Below are positions 1-9,741 of a stretch of DNA of 64,000 nucleotides, piece after piece. Below the pieces are notes generated by a model that saw nothing but the letters and a program-made list of their open reading frames with translations, searched no databases and was not told the origin of the DNA. Source of the DNA: Aggregatibacter aphrophilus ATCC 33389 (lineage in GTDB: Bacteria; Pseudomonadota; Gammaproteobacteria; Enterobacterales; Pasteurellaceae); contig NZ_LR134327.1 in the NCBI RefSeq assembly GCF_900636915.1, positions 1,736,001 through 1,800,000 on the forward strand, in the 5' to 3' direction. The translations under genes and the position numbers were made by a program. Position 1 is the first letter of the stretch, and the number at the start of each line of letters is the position of its first letter.

Positions 1-1945
1 AGGCATTTCATTACCGGTGGAACTGGCACCGGTTCAGTTTTCCTCTTGGATGGGCGGCGATCGCGATGGTAATCCGTTTGTCACCGCCAACGTCACCCGC
101 CAAGTGTTACAACTTGCCCGCTGGAAAGCCGCCGATTTATTCTTAAAAGATATTCAACTGTTGGTGGATGAGCTTTCCATGCAACAATGTACTGAAGCCT
201 TCCTTGCCAAATACGGCGATCATCCGGAGCCTTACCGCATGGTTGCCAAAACTTTACGCACCAAACTTTCCGCCACCCTCACCTACTACGATGATTTATT
301 GGCAAACCGTCCCCCACGTGCCACCAAAGAGGACATTATCACCACAAACGAACAACTGTGGGAACCGCTGTATGATTGCTACCAATCGCTTATGGCATGC
401 GGTATGCGGATAATCGCCAACGGATTGCTATTGGATTATTTGCGTCGCATTCGTTGCTTTGGCGTCACCCTTTCGCGGCTTGATATTCGTCAGGAAAGCA
501 CCCGCCACACCGAAGCATTGGCAGAAATCACCCGTTACATCGGCTTGGGCGATTATGCCCAATGGAGTGAGGGGGATAAACAAGCCTTTTTAATTCGAGA
601 ACTCAGTTCACGCCGACCGCTAATTCCGTTGGATTGGACACCATCAGCAGAAACACAAGAAATTTTAGATACTTGTAAAGTGATCGCAGAGCAGCCTCAA
701 GGCTTGATTTCCTGTTACATCATTTCCATGGCACGCACCACGTCCGATGTACTTGCAGTACATTTGTTATTAAAAGAATGCGGTGTGCCTTACCATTTAC
801 CGGTAGTACCGTTGTTTGAAACCCTAGATGACTTAGATGCCAGCGAACAGGTCATGACCGAATTATTTAATATCGGTTGGTATCGTGGTGTCATTAACAA
901 CAAACAAATGGTGATGATTGGCTATTCCGACTCTGCCAAAGACGCCGGCATGATGGCTGCCTCTTGGGCGCAATATCGGGCGCAAGAAGCCTTGGTGAAA
1001 TTATGTGAACAACAACACATTGAACTCACTTTATTCCATGGACGCGGTGGCACAACCGGACGTGGCGGTGCACCGGCACACGCGGCCTTGCTTTCCCAAC
1101 CGCCACGCTCACTGAAAAACGGTTTACGGGTAACGGAGCAAGGGGAAATGATTCGCTTCAAACTCGGCTTACCGGCTGTTGCCGTAGAAAGTTTGGATTT
1201 ATACGCCAGCGCTGTATTAGAAGCCAACTTATTGCCACCGCCGGAACCGAAAACGGAATGGCGGGAGATTATGGACGAGCTGTCCGATTCTTCTTGCGCT
1301 ATTTATCGAAATATCGTCCGAGGTGATAAAGATTTCGTACCGTATTTTCGCTCAGCCACCCCGGAACAGGAACTGGCAAAATTGCCTCTCGGTTCCCGTC
1401 CGGCAAAACGCAATCCTCATGGTGGGGTTGAAAGCCTGCGTGCCATTCCATGGATTTTCGCGTGGATGCAAAATCGCCTTATGCTACCAAGTTGGCTCGG
1501 CGCCGGTGCCTCCGTACAAGAAGCCATTAAACAAGGCAAACTGGCATTAATTGAAGAAATGTGCCAACACTGGCCGTTCTTCTCCACTCGGATTGGTATG
1601 CTGGAAATGGTGTTTAGTAAAACGGATATGTGGTTGTCGGAACATTACGATCAGCATTTGGTGAAACCGGAACTGTGGTATTTGGGCGAATCCTTACGGA
1701 AGCAGCTACAAGACGACATTAAAACCATTTTGTCGCTTTCCCATAAAGATCAGCTGATGTCTAACCTGCCTTGGATCGCCGAATCCATTGCTTTGCGTAA
1801 CGTTTACACCGATCCGCTGAATTTATTGCAAGTGGAACTGCTACGTCGCCTACGCGCCCAACCAAACAACCCGAATCCCGATGTGGAACAGGCGCTGATG
1901 ATTACCATCACCGGTATCGCGGCAGGAATGCGCAATACCGGCTAG
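1..1945 (+). CDS. ppc: phosphoenolpyruvate carboxylase (5' end outside window)
   Basis: This is the C-terminal ~648 residues of PEP carboxylase, which carboxylates PEP to oxaloacetate to refill the TCA cycle. The reading frame is open from base 2, so the gene begins upstream; E. coli Ppc is 883 aa, so about a quarter is missing. Visible signatures are [12 protein letters not shown] near the left edge, the active-site segment [14 protein letters not shown], the glycine-rich [14 protein letters not shown] loop, and the family C-terminus [10 protein letters not shown]. The catalytic histidine region lies outside the window. The gene is intact to its stop and is followed by a USS-type hairpin. 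The dsDNA-mimic gene lies 100 bp downstream with its own likely promoter. Confidence 0.97.
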   Translation, partial: GISLPVELAPVQFSSWMGGDRDGNPFVTANVTRQVLQLARWKAADLFLKDIQLLVDELSMQQCTEAFLAKYGDHPEPYRMVAKTLRTKLSATLTYYDDLLANRPPRATKEDIITTNEQLWEPLYDCYQSLMACGMRIIANGLLLDYLRRIRCFGVTLSRLDIRQESTRHTEALAEITRYIGLGDYAQWSEGDKQAFLIRELSSRRPLIPLDWTPSAETQEILDTCKVIAEQPQGLISCYIISMARTTSDVLAVHLLLKECGVPYHLPVVPLFETLDDLDASEQVMTELFNIGWYRGVINNKQMVMIGYSDSAKDAGMMAASWAQYRAQEALVKLCEQQHIELTLFHGRGGTTGRGGAPAHAALLSQPPRSLKNGLRVTEQGEMIRFKLGLPAVAVESLDLYASAVLEANLLPPPEPKTEWREIMDELSDSSCAIYRNIVRGDKDFVPYFRSATPEQELAKLPLGSRPAKRNPHGGVESLRAIPWIFAWMQNRLMLPSWLGAGASVQEAIKQGKLALIEEMCQHWPFFSTRIGMLEMVFSKTDMWLSEHYDQHLVKPELWYLGESLRKQLQDDIKTILSLSHKDQLMSNLPWIAESIALRNVYTDPLNLLQVELLRRLRAQPNNPNPDVEQALMITITGIAAGMRNTG

Positions 1946-1954
1946 ACAGAAAAG

Positions 1955-2000
1955 AAAGTGCTGTCATAAAAAACGTTATTTTTTCCGACCGCACTTTTCT
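1955..2000. terminator. USS-type imperfect hairpin after ppc
   Basis: The left arm AAAGTGCTGTC (a USS with one mismatch) pairs with GACCGCACTTT, which holds an intact reverse USS core at 1990-1998. A T-rich stretch lies between and after the arms. Position just past the ppc stop suggests a Rho-independent terminator built from an uptake-sequence pair. Confidence 0.5.
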
Positions 2001-2009
2001 CCGATTATG

Positions 2010-2018
2010 CTATGATGT
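2010..2018 (+). promoter_or_regulatory. extended -10 promoter for the dsDNA-mimic gene
   Basis: TGCTATGAT is an extended -10 element (TGn-TATGAT) about 30 bp before the ATG at 2048. No good -35 hexamer is visible, which is usual for extended -10 promoters. Confidence 0.4.
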
Positions 2019-2047
2019 GCGCCAAATTTAACTGACGGAATAAACAC

Positions 2048-2368
2048 ATGAGCGAACTCACCAAACTGGATCCCGATACGGCCATTGATATTGCTTACGA
2101 TATTTTTCTTGAAATGGCACCGGAAAATCTCGACCCGGCCGATATTTTGTTGTTCAACCTGCAATTTGAAGAACGCGGTGCCGTGGAATTTGTAGAAACC
2201 GCCAACAACTGGGAAGAAGAAATCGGCGTGTTAATCGATCCGGAAGAATATGCGGAAGTCTGGATTGGCTTGGTAAACGAACAAGATGAAATGGACGAGG
2301 TGTTCGCCAAATTCCTCATTTCCCACCGCGAAGAAGATCGCCAGTATCACATCATTTGGAAAGAATAA
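2048..2368 (+). CDS. yciU: acidic dsDNA-mimic protein, YciU/HI1450 family (DUF440)
   Basis: This small (106 aa), very acidic protein is almost colinear with H. influenzae HI1450 and E. coli YciU. HI1450 was described structurally as a putative double-stranded DNA mimic whose surface carboxylates imitate the phosphate backbone, with HU proposed as a partner. Visible here are the family segments [36 protein letters not shown] and ISHREEDRQ; Asp and Glu are far more common than Lys and Arg. It is a single-gene unit with a strong USS-pair terminator immediately downstream. The family assignment is firm; the cellular role is only inferred from the homologue. Confidence 0.92.
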   Translation: MSELTKLDPDTAIDIAYDIFLEMAPENLDPADILLFNLQFEERGAVEFVETANNWEEEIGVLIDPEEYAEVWIGLVNEQDEMDEVFAKFLISHREEDRQYHIIWKE

Positions 2369-2374
2369 AACGAC

Positions 2375-2415
2375 AAGTGCGGTCAAAAAATCCATCAAAT
2401 TTTTTGACCGCACTT
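2375..2415. terminator. bidirectional USS-pair terminator
   Basis: An intact forward USS (2375-2383) and reverse USS (2407-2415) form a 16-bp perfect stem, with A and T runs extending each arm and a ~9-nt loop. It lies between the convergent yciU and YddA-like genes and can serve both. Confidence 0.85.
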
Positions 2416-2478
2416 TTATGCTTCCAATATCTCACCTAAGCGATAACCATCGCTGTTTCAATGTTTTCCCCTTCTTCA

Positions 2479-4224
2479 CTACAACACCAACCGCTTATTA
2501 TGAAATGGCTGCAATGTGCAACGATGACCGACACTGAGAATAATCATGTTTGGGAAGCGGCTGCGGATGATTTTATACAGCAATGCTTCCGTCGGTTCGT
2601 CCAGTGCCGATGTGGTTTCGTCTAAAAAAATCACATCGGGTTGCATTAGAAGAATGCGGATAAACGCCACCCGTTGCAATTCTCCCGGCGAAAGAATAGC
2701 TTGCCAATCATTAGATTCGTTAAGAGACGGAATATATTTGCTCAAACAGCACTGCTCCATAGCCAACTCCAATTCACCACGTTTAGGCACAATATTCGGG
2801 TAACAAATCGCTTCGCGTAACGTGCCTTGCGGCATATACGGGCGTTGTGGCAAAAACAGACTGTTGCTACATGGACGCTCTACCCGACCTTCCGTATCAA
2901 ACGGATAAATCCCCGCAATAGCTTTGAGTAACGAGGTTTTTCCTGCACCTGACGGGCCTTGAATGAGCAAAGCATCGCCATTTTGCAAATCCACGTTCAG
3001 ATCCTTCAACAAGACTTTTCCGTTGCCGTCTTTAATCCCGAAATGATGCAATGACACCCGATGGGAACATTCCACCGGTTGATGAATGTCCGTACCGTCC
3101 AATTCGTCTAATTTGGTAAAAAAACCATACAAACGGTTTAAGCGCGCTTGATACAGCGTGAATTCTTCATAGAACAAACGAAAGAAAGACAACGCCCGCA
3201 TAAGACGATTGAAGGCTTGCACCGTTTGGTGCATATCGCCTAATTTCACCTGTCCGGCAAAGAAACGCGGCGCTTGCAACATGAGCGGTAGAATCATAGC
3301 AATTTGCGTCACCCCGGTATTAAATCCGTCCAACCCCAACATACGGCGCACAATTACCCAACGGTTGTGAATGATAGCGTGAAATTTCTCTTGTAAATTT
3401 GACCGCTCTTTTGTTTCACCGCCGTAAAACGCAATACTTTCTGCGTTATCACGCACGCGAATTAAGGAATAACGATAATCCCCGTTCAATCGTTCTTTAT
3501 CAAAATTCAATTTAATTAGCGGGTGCCCAATCCAAACGGAAAGTGCGGTGGCGACGATGATAAAAATATAAATAAAGAACACCACGCCTTTCGGAATCGG
3601 CACGCCGAGCAACACCAATATCCCTGACAAGCCCCACAGAATAATCGTAAATTCAATAGTAGACATCACGGAATTAATCAAGCCTTGCAACATGGTAACC
3701 GTGCCACTAATAAATTCGCGGGCATCTTGTTCGATACGTTGATCGATGTTATCCGGCAATTCTTTTTCGTATTTCAGACGATAATAATTTTTATGGCGCA
3801 ACCAACGCACCAGCATTTCATTATTGAGTTTTTCTAACCAACGAATTTCAAACAGCTGGCGTACAAAATAATTGATAATGGAATGCTCGATTTTGAACAT
3901 CACCAACAAGGCATTAAGCCCGGCAAAAAACCAAAAGGCGTCGGCTTTTTGTTCTTGTAACGAGGTATAAAGTCCGTTATAGAAAAAAGAATTCAGCACG
4001 CTGATTCGCACTTCCAGCAAAATCAATGTCAGCAACAATAAAAGCAAACCGATAATTTTGTATGCCGACGAGGTTTGCACACAAGGTTGTGTAATCAGCC
4101 AAAAGCGTTGCCCGAAGTCTGTTCGTTTAAGCGTCAATGCCAATACCACCAACACTGCCGACACGCCCAAAAGTGCGGTCAAAATCCAAGATAAACTATT
4201 ATTAACTTCTGTTTGCCAATCCAT
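2479..4224 (-). CDS. YddA/SbmA-like ABC transporter, fused permease-ATPase
   Basis: A 581-aa half-transporter. The N-terminal ~370 residues hold an SbmA/BacA-like membrane domain (ABC_membrane_2) with about six hydrophobic segments. The C-terminal ATPase has Walker A GPSGAGKTSLLK, signature LSPGELQRVAF, Walker B VIFLDETTSALD and the H-loop SVGHR. It resembles E. coli YddA and H. influenzae HI0036/HI1467 proteins. The ATG at 4224 is chosen; a TTG 12 nt upstream is in frame. It lies 55 bp downstream of a TonB-dependent receptor gene, the same pairing as E. coli yddB-yddA. That suggests a shared iron-related transport job, but substrate and direction are unknown. A hairpin just upstream of the start may attenuate its expression. 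Confidence 0.85.
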   Translation of the reverse strand: MDWQTEVNNSLSWILTALLGVSAVLVVLALTLKRTDFGQRFWLITQPCVQTSSAYKIIGLLLLLLTLILLEVRISVLNSFFYNGLYTSLQEQKADAFWFFAGLNALLVMFKIEHSIINYFVRQLFEIRWLEKLNNEMLVRWLRHKNYYRLKYEKELPDNIDQRIEQDAREFISGTVTMLQGLINSVMSTIEFTIILWGLSGILVLLGVPIPKGVVFFIYIFIIVATALSVWIGHPLIKLNFDKERLNGDYRYSLIRVRDNAESIAFYGGETKERSNLQEKFHAIIHNRWVIVRRMLGLDGFNTGVTQIAMILPLMLQAPRFFAGQVKLGDMHQTVQAFNRLMRALSFFRLFYEEFTLYQARLNRLYGFFTKLDELDGTDIHQPVECSHRVSLHHFGIKDGNGKVLLKDLNVDLQNGDALLIQGPSGAGKTSLLKAIAGIYPFDTEGRVERPCSNSLFLPQRPYMPQGTLREAICYPNIVPKRGELELAMEQCCLSKYIPSLNESNDWQAILSPGELQRVAFIRILLMQPDVIFLDETTSALDEPTEALLYKIIRSRFPNMIILSVGHRCTLQPFHNKRLVL

Positions 4225-4240
4225 TTGAATATCCAAAAAG

Positions 4241-4261
4241 AAAGGGCGTTAAACGCCCTTT
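4241..4261 (-). terminator. hairpin between TonB receptor and ABC transporter genes
   Basis: AAAGGGCG-loop-CGCCCTTT followed on the minus strand by CTTTTTGG has the form of a Rho-independent terminator. It ends only ~17 nt before the ATG of the ABC gene, so it may terminate most receptor transcripts or sequester the weak ribosome binding site. Confidence 0.65.
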
Positions 4262-4279
4262 AGGGATGAACATATTTAA

Positions 4280-6451
4280 TTAGAATTCCACTTTGGTATT
4301 AAAGATAAACTCACGTCCATAACCCAACGCCACAGGAATCAGCGTGTTTGTTGCATTGCCTGAAGTGGATGGGAAGTAGGTTTTATCCGTTAAGTTTTTA
4401 CCGTTAAGTTGGAATGACACTTTCTTGCCGGAGATTTTGGTGTCGTAGGCGATAAAGGCGTCATACACTACGGCGTGTGGAATTTTATACGACTTAGCGT
4501 AGTTATTGGTATAGGCATACCAAGATCCCAAATAACGCGCACCACCGCCAACACGGATATTGCCGAAATCGAATTCGCCCACATTATGAGCTAAAAATAA
4601 AGAGACTTGATGTTTCGGTACGCCGGAAAGCTGTTGATTCACCGCGTCAGGGTATCTTTCATTTTCTAAGGATTTCACTTTGGTGTAAGTATAGTTTGCC
4701 GCCACGCTCAACTGATCGGTAAGCTGACCGTTTAAGTCAAATTCAACACCGCGGGAACGTTGTTTGCCGACGATATTTAATTCGGTATTAGCGCCGCTAC
4801 CCACTGCTTCTGCCACATGACGTTTATTGATGTTAAATAACGAAACTGTTGCGTTAAAACCGGCATTTTCATACTTCGCACCAATTTCAATGGATTTGCC
4901 TTGTTCAGGTTTCAAATCGCCGTTTACAGGGGTTGCAACGCTCATTTGCGGACGGAATGATTCCGAGTAATTGGCAAAGGTGGCAATATTCGGCGTGAAT
5001 TTATATACCGCGCCTAATTGATAAAGCAATTTGCCATCGTGCTGATCCGTATTACCGGTCTTCGTTAAGTTTTGCCCTTTTGATACATCACAATTTGCTG
5101 CATTTAAGCAATGGCGGCCGGCAAATTGGTCAAAGTACTCATAACGCAAACCGCCGGTGACAATGAAGCTGTCAGTAAAATAAGCGGTGTCTTGAACATA
5201 AACACCGACAGTTTTTAAATAGTTATATTGGTAGGCATTGCCGTTACCGTTTTTCTTCTGCGCAACAGGATTGGTGTAGTTTGGATGATCAATATTAATA
5301 TCGGAATTCATGATGCCTTGATTATAAATCGGACCAAGATCACGAATATTACGCATCACATCCACACCGGCGACAAAACGGTTACCAATCTCACCAATAC
5401 CGAATTCACCCACGATATTTAATGTGCCACTATGCACGCGTTGATCACCTTGTTGTTGCTCAATGGCACGACGGGCTTTGCGTGTATTAACATTAATATT
5501 CGAAATACGCGCTTGATTATAGAAATATTCATAACGGGCATAGTTATAACCGGCGTTTAATTTCCAGTTATCGTTAAGTTTATGCTCAACTTTAAAATCA
5601 ATGTTATCGGTTTTTGCCGTCGTCTCATTATTTGGTTCGTCTAAACGACGGGAGACCGGAATATTCGGCAGAGAATTTGTCGCCGTTAATAAATTCGTCC
5701 CACGATCAAACGGCTCAAGAATATCTTTATGTTCATACGCCACGAAGACTTTGGTGGTGTCATTTTCCCAAGAAAGTGAAGGCGCGTAAGTGGCGTTTTT
5801 AATTTTGCCAAAGTTACGCCAGTAATTCTTTTCTTGTTTGTCATAAATAAAACGATAAGCAAAGCCGTTGCCTAAGCCACCGGTGAAATCCACTTGTGTT
5901 CCCCACAAACTATGATTTCCCAATGTGCCACCAACCACATATTTCGGCGTTTGTTGCGGTTTTTTGGTAATGATATTGACGACACCGCCCGGATCTTGAA
6001 TGCCATAAAGCACAGAGGCAGGGCCTTTTAAGACTTCGACGGTTTCCGTGGTGGCACTAAAGTTCTTGGCTGGGCCGGCTTGCAAGCCGTTACGCATAAT
6101 CGAATTATCACGATTGCCACCAAAACCACGTTTTTGAATGGAATCGAACATGCCGCCTAAAGTATTGGCTTGACTGACACCACTCACATTGTAAAGCGCA
6201 TCAATTAAGGATTCGGGTTTGCGATCTTTTAATAATTGGGTGGAAAGAATATTCACCGTGTTCGGTGTATCCAACACGGGCACTTCGGCTTTTGATACCA
6301 CAGACGTCCCGGTGGTTTGATAACCATTTTGCTTAATGCCGGTATCTTCAACAGTGATTTGTTCAAGACTTTCTGCAGGTTCTTCCGCATAAGCCGACAT
6401 AGATATAGCAGTTAAAAGTGCGGTAGAAATTACACTTAATTTAAATTTCAT
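4280..6451 (-). CDS. TonB-dependent siderophore receptor
   Basis: A 723-aa outer-membrane receptor. Residues 1-22 are a signal peptide (cleavage after SAYA). A TonB-box-like segment (EQITVEDT) follows, then a plug domain with [13 protein letters not shown] and [12 protein letters not shown] (about residues 50-170), then a 22-strand barrel ending in the C-terminal aromatic signature (FIFNTKVEF). Plug motifs place it with FhuA/FoxA/FcuA-type siderophore receptors; the ligand cannot be read from sequence. A Fur-like palindrome lies 60 bp upstream and the YddA-like ABC gene lies downstream. A USS is embedded in the signal-peptide codons (6416-6424). No periplasmic binding protein or siderophore permease gene is adjacent. 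Confidence 0.92.
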   Translation of the reverse strand: MKFKLSVISTALLTAISMSAYAEEPAESLEQITVEDTGIKQNGYQTTGTSVVSKAEVPVLDTPNTVNILSTQLLKDRKPESLIDALYNVSGVSQANTLGGMFDSIQKRGFGGNRDNSIMRNGLQAGPAKNFSATTETVEVLKGPASVLYGIQDPGGVVNIITKKPQQTPKYVVGGTLGNHSLWGTQVDFTGGLGNGFAYRFIYDKQEKNYWRNFGKIKNATYAPSLSWENDTTKVFVAYEHKDILEPFDRGTNLLTATNSLPNIPVSRRLDEPNNETTAKTDNIDFKVEHKLNDNWKLNAGYNYARYEYFYNQARISNINVNTRKARRAIEQQQGDQRVHSGTLNIVGEFGIGEIGNRFVAGVDVMRNIRDLGPIYNQGIMNSDINIDHPNYTNPVAQKKNGNGNAYQYNYLKTVGVYVQDTAYFTDSFIVTGGLRYEYFDQFAGRHCLNAANCDVSKGQNLTKTGNTDQHDGKLLYQLGAVYKFTPNIATFANYSESFRPQMSVATPVNGDLKPEQGKSIEIGAKYENAGFNATVSLFNINKRHVAEAVGSGANTELNIVGKQRSRGVEFDLNGQLTDQLSVAANYTYTKVKSLENERYPDAVNQQLSGVPKHQVSLFLAHNVGEFDFGNIRVGGGARYLGSWYAYTNNYAKSYKIPHAVVYDAFIAYDTKISGKKVSFQLNGKNLTDKTYFPSTSGNATNTLIPVALGYGREFIFNTKVEF

Positions 6452-6510
6452 AAAGATTCCCTTTTCGAGTCAAAAAACGGCGACAGTATAGCTGAAATGC
6501 TTTAGCTGAA

Positions 6511-6529
6511 AAAGAGAATTATTCTTTTT
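6511..6529. promoter_or_regulatory. putative Fur box upstream of the TonB receptor
   Basis: AAAGAGAATTATTCTTTTT is a near-perfect inverted repeat around a central T (8 of 9 positions pair) and resembles the Fur 7-1-7 pattern built on AATNATT. It lies 60 bp before the receptor start, in promoter position. This predicts iron-repressed expression. Confidence 0.6.
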
Positions 6530-6575
6530 TTAAGAACAATAAAAAACATCTTGAAAAACGACCGCACTTTAGATG

Positions 6576-6604
6576 AAAAAAGCCTGTTACAAAGGTAACA
6601 GGCT
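6576..6604 (-). terminator. Rho-independent terminator of mdtK
   Basis: AGCCTGTTAC / GTAACAGGCT forms a 10-bp perfect stem with a 4-nt loop. A run of A on the plus strand (6576-6580) gives the U-tract on the minus strand. It lies immediately after the mdtK stop. Confidence 0.85.
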
Positions 6605-6609
6605 GATGT

Positions 6610-8007
6610 TTATTTTAATTTTTCCAACTGTGCCAACAGGACATCGTCTGTCTGCCCTTGGGTTTTACGAAGACGATAAATTAATAAGGCGGCTGCTAGG
6701 GTTAAACTCACGACAAAGGCAGTCCAAAAACCTTTGGCAGCAATACCTCCCGGCACGATAAAATCGGTGCGGGCTAACACGTAACCGAGCGGCATACCGA
6801 CTACCCAATAGCAAAACAAAGTAATGTATAAAATGGCTTTGGTGTCTTTATAACCACGTAGCACGCCACCAATAATCACTTGAACCGTATCGGAAAATTG
6901 ATATAAGGCAGCCAGTAATAACAGCGATCCCGCCATCGCAATAACTTCCGTATCTTTCACAAAGATCGCAGCAATCTGTTCCCGCAAAATGACCGTTAAA
7001 AATGCAGTAATTATGGTGATGGTTAAACCGACTGCCAGAGCGGAATAAGACACTAGTTTAGCTCCGCGCGGGGATTTTTCACCTAAACGTTGGCCCACTA
7101 AAATGGTTGTCGCCATGCCCAATGACATCGGTAACATAAATACAAAGGCGCTAGTATTTAACGCAATTTGATGGCTGGCCACCACGTCCGCCCCCAAAGG
7201 CGATAAGAATAATGATGTCAATGCGAATAAGGCCACTTCACAACACAACGCCACCGCAATAGGAAAGCCGAGTTTCAGCAACTTAATCAACGTATGCATA
7301 TTCGGGCGTTCAATAATATTGGCAAAGACCTGTAAATCACGTTGATTCCTCTCATGCATACAATAGGTAATCATTAAAAAGCACATCACCCAATTCACAA
7401 TTGCCGTGGCAATGCCACAACCTACCGCGCCGAATGCCGGTACGCCAAGTTTGCCGTAAATGAAAATATAGTTGAGGGGAATGTTGAGCATTAAACCGAG
7501 TAAAGTAATCACCATAGCCGGCTTGGTTTTGGCAATGCCATCGTTTAAACAACGAAAATTAATCATTAATAAATAGCCCGGCAAGCCCCAAATCATGGTA
7601 TGTAAATAGCCGCTTGTGATCTCCGCCAAACGTGGCTCCATATCCATACGTTGTAGTACAAAGTCGCTATGCTGAATCAGTAAACCTAATGGAATACAAC
7701 TGAAAATAACAATCCAAATACCTTGTCGTACTTGATGAGCAATACGTTTGCGTTGTCCCGAACCGTTTAAATAAGAGATCGTCGGCGGCAACGCCAACAA
7801 TAGACCATGACCAAATAAAACCAGCGGCAACCAAATAGATGCCCCCACAGAAATGGCGGCCATGTCAGCCGAGCTAACCCGTCCGGCCATGATGGTATCC
7901 ACCAAGCCCATGGAGTTTTGCGCAATTTGCGCAAGCAAAATCGGAATGGCGATAGCAATTAATTTTTTAGCTTCAATATGATATTCTTTGACGAAGTTTA
8001 CATTCAT
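6610..8007 (-). CDS. mdtK: MATE-family multidrug efflux pump (NorM/MdtK/HmrM)
   Basis: A 465-aa inner-membrane cation/drug antiporter of the MATE family with about 12 transmembrane segments. Family features include [22 protein letters not shown] near the N-terminus, [35 protein letters not shown], and the second-half repeat. It corresponds to H. influenzae HmrM, which lies beside ribE there too. The frame is open further upstream, but those 38 residues are the antisense of ribE and match nothing in the family. The ATG at 8007 ([15 protein letters not shown]) aligns with E. coli MdtK. It is divergent from ribE with only 24 bp between start codons. Confidence 0.93.
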   Translation of the reverse strand: MNVNFVKEYHIEAKKLIAIAIPILLAQIAQNSMGLVDTIMAGRVSSADMAAISVGASIWLPLVLFGHGLLLALPPTISYLNGSGQRKRIAHQVRQGIWIVIFSCIPLGLLIQHSDFVLQRMDMEPRLAEITSGYLHTMIWGLPGYLLMINFRCLNDGIAKTKPAMVITLLGLMLNIPLNYIFIYGKLGVPAFGAVGCGIATAIVNWVMCFLMITYCMHERNQRDLQVFANIIERPNMHTLIKLLKLGFPIAVALCCEVALFALTSLFLSPLGADVVASHQIALNTSAFVFMLPMSLGMATTILVGQRLGEKSPRGAKLVSYSALAVGLTITIITAFLTVILREQIAAIFVKDTEVIAMAGSLLLLAALYQFSDTVQVIIGGVLRGYKDTKAILYITLFCYWVVGMPLGYVLARTDFIVPGGIAAKGFWTAFVVSLTLAAALLIYRLRKTQGQTDDVLLAQLEKLK

Positions 8008-8031
8008 AAATAAATAGATTTCGAGGTCATT

Positions 8032-8646
8032 ATGTTTACAGGCATTGTGCAAGGCACCGCACAAATTAAGGTCATTACGGAAGGGGCTAATTTTAGAACA
8101 CACGTTGTGGAAATGCCACAAGAAATGCTGAAAGGATTACAAATCGGCGCATCCGTTGCACACAACGGCGTGTGTTTAACCGTCACGGAAATCAAAGGCA
8201 ATTTGGTGAGTTTCGACTTAATGCAAGAAACCTTGAAAATCACAAACTTGGGCGAATTACAGGTCGGTGATTTCGTGAATATCGAGCGCGCCATGCAAAT
8301 GGGCTCAGAAATCGGCGGGCATATTTTATCCGGCCATGTGTATTGCACCGCTGACATCGTTGAACGCATTCCTTCCGAAAACAACCTGCAAATTTGGTTC
8401 CAACTGCCGAATAAAGACATGATGAAATATGTATTAACCAAAGGCTTTATTGCCGTGGATGGCATTAGTTTAACCATCGGTGAAGTCCGTGAACAAAGCT
8501 TCTGCGTCAACCTGATTCCGGAAACCATTCATCGTACGCTAATTGGCAAGAAAGAGGTGGGCGAAAAAGTCAATATTGAAATCGATCCGCAAACGCAAGC
8601 CATTGTGGATACGGTGGAACGTTATTTGGCACAGAAAGAAGCCTAA
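8032..8646 (+). CDS. ribE: riboflavin synthase alpha subunit
   Basis: This 204-aa enzyme dismutates two 6,7-dimethyl-8-ribityllumazine molecules to riboflavin. It has the diagnostic N-terminus [12 protein letters not shown] and two homologous lumazine-binding repeats (about residues 1-97 and 98-195). The second repeat begins around [17 protein letters not shown] with [10 protein letters not shown] following. Length matches the family (E. coli 213 aa). A GAGG Shine-Dalgarno precedes the ATG. No FMN riboswitch is visible upstream, and the promoter must overlap the divergent mdtK start. A USS lies just past the stop. The gene is called ribC in enterobacterial nomenclature. Confidence 0.96.
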   Translation: MFTGIVQGTAQIKVITEGANFRTHVVEMPQEMLKGLQIGASVAHNGVCLTVTEIKGNLVSFDLMQETLKITNLGELQVGDFVNIERAMQMGSEIGGHILSGHVYCTADIVERIPSENNLQIWFQLPNKDMMKYVLTKGFIAVDGISLTIGEVREQSFCVNLIPETIHRTLIGKKEVGEKVNIEIDPQTQAIVDTVERYLAQKEA

Positions 8647-8746
8647 AAGTGCGGTTGTTTTTAGCGGCGTTTTTTCATCAGAATTTATTGGCTAAAACGC
8701 CCGTTTTGCTTTAGAATCAGCCATCAATTTTTTCAACGAGATTATT

Positions 8747-9049
8747 ATGTCTATTACATTATCAACCAAACAAAAACAATATTTAAAAGGCCTTGCTCAT
8801 CATTTAAGCCCTGTGGTCATGTTAGGCAGTAACGGGTTAACGGAAGGCGTGTTGGCGGAAATTGATTTATCCCTAAGCCATCACGAATTGATTAAAGTGA
8901 AAATTTCCGGTTCCGATCGTGAAACCAAGCAATTAATTATCAATGCTATCGTGCGTGAAACTGGTGCTGCGGAAGTACAAACCATCGGTCATGTGTTAGT
9001 GTTATATCGTCCAAGCGAAGAAAACAAAATCCAACTTCCGCGTAAATAA
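8747..9049 (+). CDS. yhbY: CRM-domain ribosome assembly RNA-binding protein
   Basis: A 100-aa single CRS1-YhbY (CRM) domain protein that binds pre-50S ribosomal particles in homologues. The opening motif LSTKQKQYLKGLAHHLSPVV, the GxxG-type loop (MLGSNGLTEG) and HELIKVKISG are all present. Length equals E. coli YhbY (97 aa). Its neighbour greA is convergent, as in H. influenzae, and a shared bidirectional terminator separates them. Confidence 0.95.
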   Translation: MSITLSTKQKQYLKGLAHHLSPVVMLGSNGLTEGVLAEIDLSLSHHELIKVKISGSDRETKQLIINAIVRETGAAEVQTIGHVLVLYRPSEENKIQLPRK

Positions 9050-9065
9050 CCTAAAAATTAAACAT

Positions 9066-9094
9066 GAAAAAAGGCAGTTAAAACTGCCTTTTTA
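9066..9094. terminator. bidirectional terminator between yhbY and greA
   Basis: AAAAAAGGCAGTT / AACTGCCTTTTT forms a GC-centred stem with a 3-nt loop, with an A run on one side and a T run on the other, so it works for both convergent genes. Confidence 0.88.
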
Positions 9095-9112
9095 TTATCT
9101 GTTTTAGCGGAT

Positions 9113-9589
9113 TTAAACATACTCTACTTCGATAATTTCAAATTCCACCACGCCACCCGGTGTGGTGATATTCACGACATCATCCTGTTCTTTACCGATT
9201 AAACCGCGTGCAATAGGTGAATTCACTGAAATCAAGCCGTTTTTAATATCCGCTTCATCATCTCCCACAATACGATAAGTGACTTCATCATCCGTATTAG
9301 TATTGACCAAAACTACCGTCGCACCAAAAATTACTTTACCGTTATTTGGGATTTTGGTGACATCAATAATTTGGCAGTTCGCTAACTTACCTTCAATTTC
9401 CTGAATACGACCTTCACAGAATCCTTGTTGTTCACGGGCGGCATGGTATTCTGCATTTTCTTTTAAGTCGCCGTGTTCACGCGCTTCCGCAATAGCTTTA
9501 ATAATTTCCGGGCGGCGTTCGTTCTTTAAATATTCTAGCTCTTTGCGTAAAAGTTCCGCTCCACGAACCGTCATTGGAATTTGTTGCAT
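9113..9589 (-). CDS. greA: transcription elongation factor GreA
   Basis: A 158-aa cleavage factor that rescues backtracked RNA polymerase by stimulating transcript hydrolysis in the secondary channel. The N-terminal coiled coil (about residues 1-75) carries the acidic tip segment [20 protein letters not shown], including the conserved D and E residues. The C-terminal FKBP-like domain follows ([20 protein letters not shown]). Length is identical to E. coli GreA. The gene is divergent from dacB, with 152 bp between them. Confidence 0.97.
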   Translation of the reverse strand: MQQIPMTVRGAELLRKELEYLKNERRPEIIKAIAEAREHGDLKENAEYHAAREQQGFCEGRIQEIEGKLANCQIIDVTKIPNNGKVIFGATVVLVNTNTDDEVTYRIVGDDEADIKNGLISVNSPIARGLIGKEQDDVVNITTPGGVVEFEIIEVEYV

Positions 9590-9741
9590 ATAGGATTTTC
9601 CTTAATTTAGATAAAGAAAAACTGTGGGATCATGATGATCCCCCAGTATAAATTAATCATGTTACGAGAAAACTTTACTCTCGTCTGTTCGCGTACTATT
9701 ATTGTTCGTCTTACAAAAAATAGCAACCACAAGTCTGAATT

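Noticed and set aside
8008..8031. FMN riboswitch upstream of ribE
   Set aside because: Only 24 bp separate ribE from mdtK and no RFN-element motifs are visible around it.
8004..8528. 174-aa open frame on the minus strand opposite ribE
   Set aside because: It mirrors a highly conserved gene, has no ribosome site and resembles no protein family; it is a shadow frame.
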